Positions 18,854-26,572 of a stretch of DNA of 64,000 nucleotides are shown one piece after another. The notes beneath the pieces are model-generated. The model saw nothing but the letters and a program-made list of their open reading frames with translations. It ran no database searches and had not been told where the DNA came from. Within the stretch, counting starts at the first letter, position 1, and each line of letters begins with the position of its first letter. The position numbers and the translations under genes were made by a program. The stretch spans positions 124,001 through 188,000 of the forward strand of contig NZ_AULI01000001.1 of the NCBI RefSeq assembly GCF_000425205.1. The letters run 5' to 3'. Origin of the DNA: Pontibacillus halophilus JSM 076056 = DSM 19796 (GTDB taxonomy: Bacteria; Bacillota; Bacilli; Bacillales; BH030062).

Positions 18854-18905
18854 TACCGTGTACAACCCATTTCGTACAAATTCCCAAAATGAGGTGACAG
18901 AACAG

Positions 18906-21900
18906 ATGTACAGAAAATCAAAAAACATGAGTCGTATTATTGCTTCCATGGCAGTCGCGACTACCGTTGCTACAGCAGCAGCTCCTAACGTCCTAGCGGT
19001 GACTCAGCCCCACCCAGACGAAGAGCTTAACCAGGAGAACGTAAAGAAACAGATGTCTGTTCAAGGATTCGAGAAACTTGAAGACGGTGTGAAACTACAA
19101 CTATCCGACAACAAAACAGCGACAATCCGCCTCTTTGCAGAAGACATGGCGAAAGTATCCATCCTAAAAGACGGCGAGGAAGAATACTACTCTTCTGGAA
19201 TCGCTAAGAAAGAATGGGATGCACCTGAGTTCGACATTGAAGAAGAAGACAATGTCATTACAATGGAAACAGAAGAAATCACGGTTAAGATTAAGACAGA
19301 GCCATTCGGGATTAAATTCCTTGATAGTGATGGCAATGTGATTAACGAAGATTATATGAAGAACGGCTCCGGCTATGACGAAGACCGTCCTTATGTGTAT
19401 AAGAAAACGAATAAAGATGAAGCTTTCTACGGATTCGGAGAGCAAGCTGGCTTGAACTTAAACCAGCGCGGTGAGAGCCTAGGCATGTTCAACACGGATG
19501 CATACGCATACCAAACGGACACCAAATACCTTTACACTTCTGTTCCATTCTTTATGGGACTAAAAGATGAGAAAGCATACGGAATCCTATTCGACAACGC
19601 CAACCGTTCTTACTACGAAATGGCTTCTGAAAGCGATGATTACTACTATTTCTATGCTGATGGTGGACAGCTTACATACTATTACATGTATGGCCCTGAA
19701 ATCCAAGACGTGTTAGATCGCTACACAGAACTTACAGGGAAAATGGAACTCCCTCCAAAATGGTCTCTTGGCTTACACCAAAGTAAATGGGGCTATACAG
19801 CAGATGAAATTGAAAATGTAGCTTCAACTTACCGTGAGAAGAACATTCCGCTTGATACGATGCACTTTGATATCGACTACATGGTGGACTACAAAGTATT
19901 CACATGGGCAGATGATTACGGCAGTGAAGATCTACACAACAAGCTAGACGATATGAACTTCCATAAGATTACGATTAATGACCCGGCGATTAAGAAGGAA
20001 GAAGGCTATGAGTTCTACGAAGAAGGCGTCGAAAACGACTATTACGCGAAGAACCCAGACGGCTCTAACTTTGTCGGTGAAGTATGGCCTGGAGATTCCG
20101 TATTCCCTGACTTCTCACGCGAAGAAGTTCGTGAATGGTGGGCAAACGAACATGATGTTCTCTTTGACAAAGGAATCGATGGCGTATGGAATGATATGAA
20201 CGAACCAGCCGTATTCGATGGTCCCTATCATACAATGCCTCTAGATGTAGAATTTGGAGAAGGCGAAGATACAATGTCGCACGAAGCGTACCACAACCTT
20301 TACGGACATGATGAAGCAGAAGCCACTTACAATGCATTTAAGAAGTATAAACCAGAAGAACGTCCATTTGTCCTTACACGTGATGCATACGCAGGTACTC
20401 AACGCTATGCTGCCTTATGGACAGGGGACAACGTAAGTCAATGGGATCACCTACAAATGTCTCTTCCTATGAATGCGAACGTAGGTCTTTCCGGACAACC
20501 ATTTGTCGGAAACGATATCGGTGGCTTCGCAGACCGTCCAGATAAAGAGATGTACGCGCGTTGGATTGAAGTTGGCGCATTCCTTCCATTCTCCCGTATC
20601 CACTATGATAATGATGCGAAGGCAGAAGTGAAGCAAGGTCAAGAACCTTGGGCATTCGGTCAAGAAGTCGAAGAAATTAGTAAGAAATATATTGAAATGC
20701 GTTACAAGCTAATGCCTTACCTTTACAACACGTTTAAAGATGCGTCTGAGACAGGTTCACCTGTACAGCAACCGCTTGTGTATCAGTTCCAAAAGGACGA
20801 GAACACGTACGATATTGCAGACCAATTCATGTTTGGTGAGTCCATGATGCTTGCCCCAGTTGTGAAAGAGGGCCAGACTAAACGTGACGTCTATCTTCCA
20901 GAAGGCGAGAACTGGGTGGACTACTGGACAGGTAAAGAATACGAAGGCGGACAAACGATTCAAGTTACAGCAGAGCTTGATGAGCTTCCAATCTTCATGA
21001 AGAAAGATTCCATGGTGCCTACCCGTGAAGTTCAGCAATACACGGATGAAAAGCCATTAGAGAACCTTGTACTAGACACGTATCTTGACGAAGAAGCGAC
21101 ATACTCCTTCTATGAAGATGATGGCGAATCTTACGAGTATGAGAATGGTGCATTCAACATCACAGATTTCAAAGTTGAGCGTAAAGGCAAGAAGATTACC
21201 TTCCAACAAGAGAAAGTGGAGACAGGCTACAACTCTGACCTTGAATCTGTAACACTTAAGCTAAACGGAGAAGCAGCACCGAAGAGAATTAAAGTTGGCT
21301 ATAAGAAATACAAGCAAGTGGACAGCGTAGAAGAAGTAAAAGCAAATGAAGGCACTTACTTCTACGATGAAGAAACGAACACGATTTACGTGACAATCCC
21401 TGCCGATGAATCCGGCAAAGTAAAAATCAAGACAGACAAGAAGTCTAGCGGATCTGATAAGAAGTCTGACGATGACGACCGAAATGAAGAGCGCGAAGAC
21501 GAGGATAAAGAGTCTGATCATGAGAATGAAAATGAACGTGAAGACGAATCTGACGATGAGCGTGAGTCTGACGATGACGAGCGTGAGGAAGATGAAGATG
21601 AGTCTGATGATGAAGATAATGAGCGCGAAGACGACGAGAATGAGTCTGACGACGAAGAAAAGGATGACGACCGCGAGTCTGATGAAGACCATGAAGATGC
21701 CGGAGACGATCATTCCACTACGATTAACGAAGATAACGATACAACAGTAATCAACGAAGACAATGATACGACTGTTGTGAACGAGGACAACGACACAACT
21801 ACAATCAATGAAGACAACGATACAACTGTTGTGAACGAAGACAATGACACAACAAATGTAGTAAACACGGATAACAGCCAAGATAACGACAGGTTTACCA

Positions 21901-22067
21901 CGAATGAGAAGACAGTCAATAACCTCTTTGATTCATTCAGCCTATTCGGAAATGGTGGCTTTGGCTTCTTTAACAATAGCTTTAACCAGAACATCCAAGG
22001 TGACGATAATGTTCAGAACATGAACAATAAGTTTATCTTTGGCAACACGTTCATCTTTGACCTATAA
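18906..22067 (+). CDS. Secreted GH31 alpha-glucosidase with acidic repeat tail
   Basis: 1053-residue secreted enzyme releasing glucose from alpha-glucosides. Signal peptide about 1-31 (cleavage after NVLA); GH31 N-domain; catalytic barrel with nucleophile D430 in WNDMNEP and acid/base D508 in TGDNVSQWD; beta-sandwich and DUF5110-like region to about 845. An unusual tail follows: residues about 853-937 are almost only D, E, S, R and N; from 938 five tandem 9-residue repeats NEDNDTTxx (nt 21726-21860) plus a degenerate copy; and a last 55 residues rich in Asn, Phe and Gly. The ATG at 18906 has AGGTGA in front. Exact substrate (maltose, isomaltose or transglycosylation) is open. Confidence 0.9.
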   Translation: MYRKSKNMSRIIASMAVATTVATAAAPNVLAVTQPHPDEELNQENVKKQMSVQGFEKLEDGVKLQLSDNKTATIRLFAEDMAKVSILKDGEEEYYSSGIAKKEWDAPEFDIEEEDNVITMETEEITVKIKTEPFGIKFLDSDGNVINEDYMKNGSGYDEDRPYVYKKTNKDEAFYGFGEQAGLNLNQRGESLGMFNTDAYAYQTDTKYLYTSVPFFMGLKDEKAYGILFDNANRSYYEMASESDDYYYFYADGGQLTYYYMYGPEIQDVLDRYTELTGKMELPPKWSLGLHQSKWGYTADEIENVASTYREKNIPLDTMHFDIDYMVDYKVFTWADDYGSEDLHNKLDDMNFHKITINDPAIKKEEGYEFYEEGVENDYYAKNPDGSNFVGEVWPGDSVFPDFSREEVREWWANEHDVLFDKGIDGVWNDMNEPAVFDGPYHTMPLDVEFGEGEDTMSHEAYHNLYGHDEAEATYNAFKKYKPEERPFVLTRDAYAGTQRYAALWTGDNVSQWDHLQMSLPMNANVGLSGQPFVGNDIGGFADRPDKEMYARWIEVGAFLPFSRIHYDNDAKAEVKQGQEPWAFGQEVEEISKKYIEMRYKLMPYLYNTFKDASETGSPVQQPLVYQFQKDENTYDIADQFMFGESMMLAPVVKEGQTKRDVYLPEGENWVDYWTGKEYEGGQTIQVTAELDELPIFMKKDSMVPTREVQQYTDEKPLENLVLDTYLDEEATYSFYEDDGESYEYENGAFNITDFKVERKGKKITFQQEKVETGYNSDLESVTLKLNGEAAPKRIKVGYKKYKQVDSVEEVKANEGTYFYDEETNTIYVTIPADESGKVKIKTDKKSSGSDKKSDDDDRNEEREDEDKESDHENENEREDESDDERESDDDEREEDEDESDDEDNEREDDENESDDEEKDDDRESDEDHEDAGDDHSTTINEDNDTTVINEDNDTTVVNEDNDTTTINEDNDTTVVNEDNDTTNVVNTDNSQDNDRFTTNEKTVNNLFDSFSLFGNGGFGFFNNSFNQNIQGDDNVQNMNNKFIFGNTFIFDL
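21726..21860 (+). repeat. 27-bp tandem repeats encoding NEDNDTT(V/T)(I/V)
   Basis: Five in-frame copies of a 27-bp unit in the GH31 gene. Amino acids are nearly identical, while third codon positions vary between copies (for example GAA/GAG, AAT/AAC, ACA/ACG), so the protein sequence seems to be maintained by selection rather than by very recent duplication. Confidence 0.9.
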
Positions 22068-22097
22068 AAAGAAACATTAAAAGAAACCTAGTGAATA

Positions 22098-22130
22098 AAG
22101 ACTAGCAGACTCCAGTCTGTTAGTCTTTTT
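22098..22130 (+). terminator. Terminator-like hairpin between GH31 and GH66 genes
   Basis: Stem GACTAGCAGACT / AGTCTGTTAGTC (one G-U type mismatch) followed by T5. Only 25 nt remain to the next start codon, so the GH66 gene has no room for its own promoter after the hairpin and may depend on partial read-through. Confidence 0.75.
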
Positions 22131-22155
22131 CCTATATGAGTAAGGAGCATACATC

Positions 22156-23895
22156 ATGAAAAGACGAACAAAATGGATCATCGCCTTATCCATATTAATC
22201 CTTGCTGTCATTAGTTTAAAGTGGCTGCCATCAACCAACACAACAACAAGTGACACATCAGACATTACTTCGCTTGAGATTGACAAGGCCATGTACCAAC
22301 CTGGAGAACCAGTTACCTTCTCTGCCACGCTCAACCAACCTTCGTCAGAGCTAACCATTCATTACTATCATTTGTCAGAACGAATCGAAACGGAAACCAT
22401 CGAAGCCCCTTCGAAGGACGCCACATGGACATGGACTCCTCCTAAAGAAGATTACAAGGGATACCTGGTTAAGGTTTCAACACCAAGCAGCACGAAAACG
22501 ATTGGTGTTGACGTTTCGTCCACATGGACCAAGTTTCCACGATATGGATTTTTATCTCACTTCGAGGAAATGGACCCTTCTAAACAGCAAGACACAATCA
22601 AGCAGCTTAATCGCTATCATATTAACGGACTTCAATACTACGACTGGCATGACGAGCATCATCAACCGCTAAAAACTGATGGCGCGAAGCCTCTTTCAAG
22701 TTGGGCGAACATCGCCAATCAACCCGCAGTCTATGACACAATTGACCGTTATATCCAATTGGCAGATGATCGGAATATGGCGTCTATGGCTTATAACTTG
22801 TTGTATGGAGCGCTTCAACAATCAGAGCAAGATGGAGTGAAGCCCGAATGGTTCATGTATAAAGACGACCAAGGCAATGCTTATGATTATCATCCTCTAC
22901 CAGAGAATTGGAAGAGTCACGTCTATTTGACAGACCCAACGAACGTGGGTTGGCAGCAGTACCTATATCGTGAGATGAACCACGTGTTCTCTCAACTTCC
23001 ATTTGACGGTTGGCACATCGACCAACTCGGAGACAGGGGGAAAGTTTACACGAAAGAGGGCGAACCCATTGATCTAGCAAGCAGTTACAATGGATTTATC
23101 CAGAACGCTCAAGCTAAAATGCCCGACCAAACACTCGTGATGAATGCCGTTAACCAGTATGGACAGTCATCGATTGCACAATCGACAGTTCCCTTTCTTT
23201 ATACAGAAGTGTGGGAGCCTTACCAAACTTACGGAGACCTCTACAACATCATTAAAGAAAACGATACGTATAATAAGAATTCTGTTCTGGCTGCCTATAT
23301 GAACTATGACTTGGCGAATGAGGACGGCCAGTTCAACAAGCCAGGGGTACTTTATACAGATGCGTTAATCCTTGCAAGCGGCGGAGCTCATATTGAACTT
23401 GGAGAACACATGCTACAGAAAGAATTCTTCCCACACGACAAGCTTCAAATGGGTGAATCATTACAGGACCAACTCGTTCACTACTACGATTTCATGGTTG
23501 CCTATGAGAACTTGTTACGCGGTGACGTTACGGAAGCTCCACTCGAGATGTCGACGAAAGATTGGGTACAACTCTCATCCCAACCCCAACAAGGGAAGTT
23601 ATTCTCCTTCGCCAAGACGAACGAATCGTCTAAAATTATACACGTGCTCAATTACTTCGATGCGTCACACATGAAATGGCGTGATTCAAATGGAACACAA
23701 CAACAACCTACTACGAAACACGACCTAGAATTATCAATTAAAGAGGAACGCCCCGTGGAACACGTATGGGTTGCTTCCCCCGATTGGAATGGCGGTGCCC
23801 CCTCTAAACTCTCGTTCACCCAAGAAGAGGGCGAGATCACCGTCACTTTACCTGAAATTAAATATTGGGACATGGTTGTCCTAGAATACAAATAA
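22156..23895 (+). CDS. GH66 family enzyme (dextranase / cyclodextran transferase type)
   Basis: 579-residue exported protein acting on alpha-1,6-glucan. It begins with a single hydrophobic segment (residues about 8-26; anchor or signal), an Ig-like N-domain (about 38-118), then a TIM-barrel core opening with FPRYGFLSHF and HINGLQYYDW, typical of GH66, and a C-terminal beta domain. D289 in WHIDQLGD and E351 in YTEVWEP are the candidate nucleophile and acid/base by family comparison. The short length lacks the CBM35 inserts of cycloisomaltooligosaccharide synthases, favouring plain dextranase; this is not certain. Located just after the GH31 gene, with which it could act on dextran. Its last four codons lie in a perfect palindrome. 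Confidence 0.82.
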   Translation: MKRRTKWIIALSILILAVISLKWLPSTNTTTSDTSDITSLEIDKAMYQPGEPVTFSATLNQPSSELTIHYYHLSERIETETIEAPSKDATWTWTPPKEDYKGYLVKVSTPSSTKTIGVDVSSTWTKFPRYGFLSHFEEMDPSKQQDTIKQLNRYHINGLQYYDWHDEHHQPLKTDGAKPLSSWANIANQPAVYDTIDRYIQLADDRNMASMAYNLLYGALQQSEQDGVKPEWFMYKDDQGNAYDYHPLPENWKSHVYLTDPTNVGWQQYLYREMNHVFSQLPFDGWHIDQLGDRGKVYTKEGEPIDLASSYNGFIQNAQAKMPDQTLVMNAVNQYGQSSIAQSTVPFLYTEVWEPYQTYGDLYNIIKENDTYNKNSVLAAYMNYDLANEDGQFNKPGVLYTDALILASGGAHIELGEHMLQKEFFPHDKLQMGESLQDQLVHYYDFMVAYENLLRGDVTEAPLEMSTKDWVQLSSQPQQGKLFSFAKTNESSKIIHVLNYFDASHMKWRDSNGTQQQPTTKHDLELSIKEERPVEHVWVASPDWNGGAPSKLSFTQEEGEITVTLPEIKYWDMVVLEYK

Positions 23896-23932
23896 GGAGC
23901 TGACACCCGTCAGCTCCTTATTTGTATTCTAG
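23881..23932. terminator. Perfect palindrome covering the GH66 stop codon
   Basis: Two 24-nt arms (23881-23904 and 23909-23932) are exact reverse complements around the 4-nt loop ACCC. The left arm contains the final codons and TAA stop of the GH66 gene. It contains the core GGAGCTGAC / GTCAGCTCC that recurs at 24281-24304. It probably acts as a terminator or an mRNA-end-stabilising hairpin. Confidence 0.8.
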
Positions 23933-24238
23933 TGAATTTATTACATGAGACAAGAGAAAGTGGAACGTAGCTTCGGAGATTCAACTGACCTGCACGGGCT
24001 GCGTTACTGTCGCTCGGGTGGAAAAGAAAATGTACACAAACAAGCGTTACTGACGGCGGCACGTCAGAACATGACAAAGCCTCTCCTTCATCTATCCAGG
24101 ATAGGTGAAGGGCGGGAGAATACCAGGAGACTAGTGCGGAAAAACGGGCGATCCGAGACCCCGCAGTGTGGGTATTCACGAGGAGGCTCGGGCGTTCGTC
24201 CGCGGAAAGCGAGTGGTATTCTCCTGCCCAATCCACAC
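23933..24238. repeat. GC-rich structured intergenic element (Bacillaceae-type repeat)
   Basis: About 300 bp without a credible gene and richer in G+C than its surroundings. It is full of inverted repeats: CCTTCATCTATCC / GGATAGGTGAAGG (24085-24111) and GGCGGGAGAATACCA (24111-24125) against TGGTATTCTCCTGCC (24214-24228, one mismatch). The segment around GACCCCGCAG, GGAGGCTCGGGC and CCGCGGAAAGCGAGTGG resembles, from memory, a family of roughly 100-bp imperfect palindromic intergenic repeats common in Bacillus genomes; I cannot verify the copy number here. Confidence 0.6.
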
Positions 24239-24278
24239 AAAAAAAGCTTGCAGAAAAACACGAGGTTTCTCTACAAGC
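24239..24278 (-). terminator. Terminator of the 24.3-24.9 kb minus-strand gene
   Basis: On the minus strand GCTTGTAGAGAAAC and GTTTTTCTGCAAGC pair over 14 bp with two wobble positions, followed directly by T7. Confidence 0.8.
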
Positions 24279-24280
24279 AT

Positions 24281-24304
24281 AGGAGCTGACACCTGTCAGC
24301 TCCT
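24281..24304. repeat. Second copy of the GGAGCTGAC hairpin
   Basis: AGGAGCTGAC-ACCT-GTCAGCTCCT, identical but for one loop base to the centre of the palindrome at 23881-23932. The TGA stop of the minus-strand gene (24296-24298) lies in its right arm. The two copies face each other across the structured element, at the 3' ends of convergent genes. Confidence 0.8.
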
Positions 24305-24943
24305 CTTTCCATTTGTCCAACTCATTAGACTCGTCACCGTTAAATCCGTTTCAACGCTTCCTTGAAATTCACTCCACAATTCAAAGAGCAGTTTCATTGT
24401 TGGTAAAGACACACCTTGAACACCAGAGACAACTTGCTGCACATCAAGTGTTTCTAAATTCTGGCCATCCATAGGAAAACCAGCGTCAGCAAACCATGCT
24501 GTCAGCTCTTCCGATTGCGTTACTTTGTCGGATAGACGCTCAAGAACGTCAGCATCATAGCGAACGTAATAATCGATATCTAACCCACTCTGATGCTCTG
24601 CCTCTTTCACAAGCTCCTTTGTCTCCCCTTCTTCCCATTTGTTCTCCCAAGGGATGGACGTTTGGAAAGTTGAATCCTCAATGAACACGAGTCGCTGGGC
24701 CTTTCCTTCTTCAAGCATCAAAATGTGTTTTCCTGGTTCGGAGACGGTCCCTTGTTCCAATCGAGGCTCTTCTAGATGAAGCGGATTGTTACGAGGGTTG
24801 TTATGGTCGTAAATCTCCCCTTCTTCTGTTGGGGACGTATTTTCTGTATCTGATTTTGAAGCCCACATCTGTTGGTACGCAGCACCAGCTAAAAGCACAA
24901 TAATGATCAACCGAATAAGCGACCGTTTGTTACGAAGAAACAT
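24296..24943 (-). CDS. Hypothetical exported, membrane-anchored protein
   Basis: 215-residue protein with a basic N-terminus, one hydrophobic segment (residues about 9-27) and an acidic outside part with no recognised domain. The ATG at 24943 is chosen because GGAAGGTG lies 7 nt upstream; the earlier ATG at 24985 has no ribosome site. It follows ugd by about 105 nt on the same strand and could be its distal operon partner. Function unknown; a role in the envelope is inferred only from location and neighbours. Confidence 0.6.
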   Translation of the reverse strand: MFLRNKRSLIRLIIIVLLAGAAYQQMWASKSDTENTSPTEEGEIYDHNNPRNNPLHLEEPRLEQGTVSEPGKHILMLEEGKAQRLVFIEDSTFQTSIPWENKWEEGETKELVKEAEHQSGLDIDYYVRYDADVLERLSDKVTQSEELTAWFADAGFPMDGQNLETLDVQQVVSGVQGVSLPTMKLLFELWSEFQGSVETDLTVTSLMSWTNGKRS

Positions 24944-25048
24944 AACGCGACACCTTCCGTAGTTTTTTACAGTTAGTGTCGCCATCCAATTTATGATTCA
25001 TACATATAGTAGCTAAGAATTACTAGATTACCAGTCATTTAACGCAAA

Positions 25049-26386
25049 CTACGTAAGCGGATTGGAAATGAGTTGCCCGAATTGAGGTGGACGACCGATT
25101 GAATAGTATTCAAGCTTCGCCTCTTTCATCTCCTCGATCCCATAACAATTACGTCCATCAAAGATGATTGGCTGATTCATACGAGCGGCGTAGACATCTG
25201 GAGCAATATTCTTAATGACAGGCCACTCCGTCAGAATAAATACGCCGTCTGCGCCTGTGAGGGCTTCTTCCACACTACTTGCGAAATCAACACCCTCTTC
25301 GAAAATGGTCGCAGCACGTTCCATGGCAACCGGGTCATACGCCACAACTTCAGCATTCAAATCAACGAGACCGTTAACAATAGACAACGATGGGGCTTCC
25401 CTCATATCATCTGTTCCCGGCTTAAACGAAAGACCGAGCACAGCCATACGCTTACCAGCTAAATCTCCATAACGTTTGATTGCTTTCTGTATTAACCTCG
25501 ATGGTTGCATGTCATTGACTTCCACTGTCGTTTCAATGAGACGCAATCGTTCCATGAAATCACTGCCAAGATGAGATAACGCCTTTGTATCCTTCGGAAA
25601 ACAAGAACCTCCATATCCAATCCCTGGTCGAAGGAACGCTTCTCCTATACGCTGATCTTTGCCGATGCCAGATACGACATCTTCTATATTTGCTCCTAGT
25701 TTCTCACTTAAATTTGCAATTTCGTTGACGAAGCTAATCTTCATGGCCAAGAAAGCATTCGCAGCATACTTAATCATTTCTGCACTTGCTAGGTCCGTCT
25801 TCACAATAGGAGCTTCAAAGGGAGCATTGATTTCTGTTAAGACGTCCCATGCATACGAACTGTTCGAACCGATGACAATTCGGTCTGGATGGAACGTATC
25901 ATAAACTGCTGATCCTTGCCGTAGAAATTCTGGATTTGAGGCAATATGCACCTTTATGTCTTCTTTCTTTTCCTTCTCAATCCACTGGAGCACCTGCTCG
26001 TTTGTCCCAACCGGTACAGTTGACTTACAGACGACGACGCATTCTTGTGTGGCATAGGATGCAATATCATAGGCCGCGCTCTCTACGTAACGAAGATCGG
26101 CACTACCATCTTCTTTTGGAGGAGTTCCAACGGCAATGTAAATCACCTCTGCACTACGAAGGCCACGCTTTGGGTGAGCTGTGAAAGAAATGCGCCCCGC
26201 TTCCCGATTTGCAAGCAATAACTCTCTTAGTCCTTCCTCGTAAATCGGAAGCTCCCCTCGATTTAACTGGTCCACTTTCGTTGTATCTACGTCGATACAC
26301 GTTACGTAGTGCCCTAATTGCGCTAACGCTACTCCAGTGACTAGGCCGACATATCCTGCCCCAACTACAGCAATTTTTCTCGTCAA
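25049..26386 (-). CDS. ugd: UDP-glucose 6-dehydrogenase
   Basis: Oxidises UDP-glucose to UDP-glucuronate with two NAD+, feeding uronic-acid-containing wall or exopolysaccharides (for example teichuronic acid; the B. subtilis homologue is TuaD). The 445-residue protein has the N-terminal NAD motif VVGAGYVGLVTG (5-16), catalytic C262 in GGSCFPKD, and the C-terminal SFKPGTDDMREAPS segment. Start codon is TTG at 26386 with AAAGGAGG 8 nt upstream. It works downstream of GalU, encoded 20 kb away. Confidence 0.94.
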   Translation of the reverse strand: MTRKIAVVGAGYVGLVTGVALAQLGHYVTCIDVDTTKVDQLNRGELPIYEEGLRELLLANREAGRISFTAHPKRGLRSAEVIYIAVGTPPKEDGSADLRYVESAAYDIASYATQECVVVCKSTVPVGTNEQVLQWIEKEKKEDIKVHIASNPEFLRQGSAVYDTFHPDRIVIGSNSSYAWDVLTEINAPFEAPIVKTDLASAEMIKYAANAFLAMKISFVNEIANLSEKLGANIEDVVSGIGKDQRIGEAFLRPGIGYGGSCFPKDTKALSHLGSDFMERLRLIETTVEVNDMQPSRLIQKAIKRYGDLAGKRMAVLGLSFKPGTDDMREAPSLSIVNGLVDLNAEVVAYDPVAMERAATIFEEGVDFASSVEEALTGADGVFILTEWPVIKNIAPDVYAARMNQPIIFDGRNCYGIEEMKEAKLEYYSIGRPPQFGQLISNPLT

Positions 26387-26513
26387 TTGGGTAGCCTCCT
26401 TTTAGGAATGAACGCTCTCTATGTACATGTATATTATAAAAGGCTGTCAGACATGAAAACGTATCGTATTTGTAAACTTTTTCATAGAATTAGTGAATTC
26501 CTTTGCCGTTTTA

Positions 26514-26542
26514 CAGACATTGGATTGTGACTCCATTATAAT
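26514..26542 (+). promoter_or_regulatory. Candidate promoter of the dynamin-like gene
   Basis: CAGACA (26514-26519) and a perfect TATAAT (26537-26542) with a 17-bp spacer, 30 nt before the ATG at 26573. Confidence 0.5.
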
Positions 26543-26572
26543 AGGATTACCGCTATTATGAGGGAGGAAACA

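Noticed and set aside
18681-18887. A 68-codon minus-strand frame starting with TTG between the permease and GH31 genes
   Set aside because: No ribosome site, it overlaps the likely GH31 promoter and a cre-like box, and no family is recognised. It might be a remnant of a gene, but I cannot support it.
18825-18905. A longer GH31 protein from an upstream in-frame ATG
   Set aside because: The ATG at 18825 lies in the -35 box of the promoter, and the signal peptide with AGGTGA site begins at 18906.
21261-21994. Long minus-strand and +2 frames inside the acidic repeat tail of the GH31 gene
   Set aside because: They are frame shadows of the low-complexity GA-rich coding sequence (poly-I/V or poly-M/T/K translations).
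23910-24365. Open frames of 65-136 codons in the GH66 downstream gap on both strands
   Set aside because: They run through palindromic repeat sequence, are cysteine- and arginine-rich, and lack ribosome sites; typical chance frames in a GC-rich repeat.
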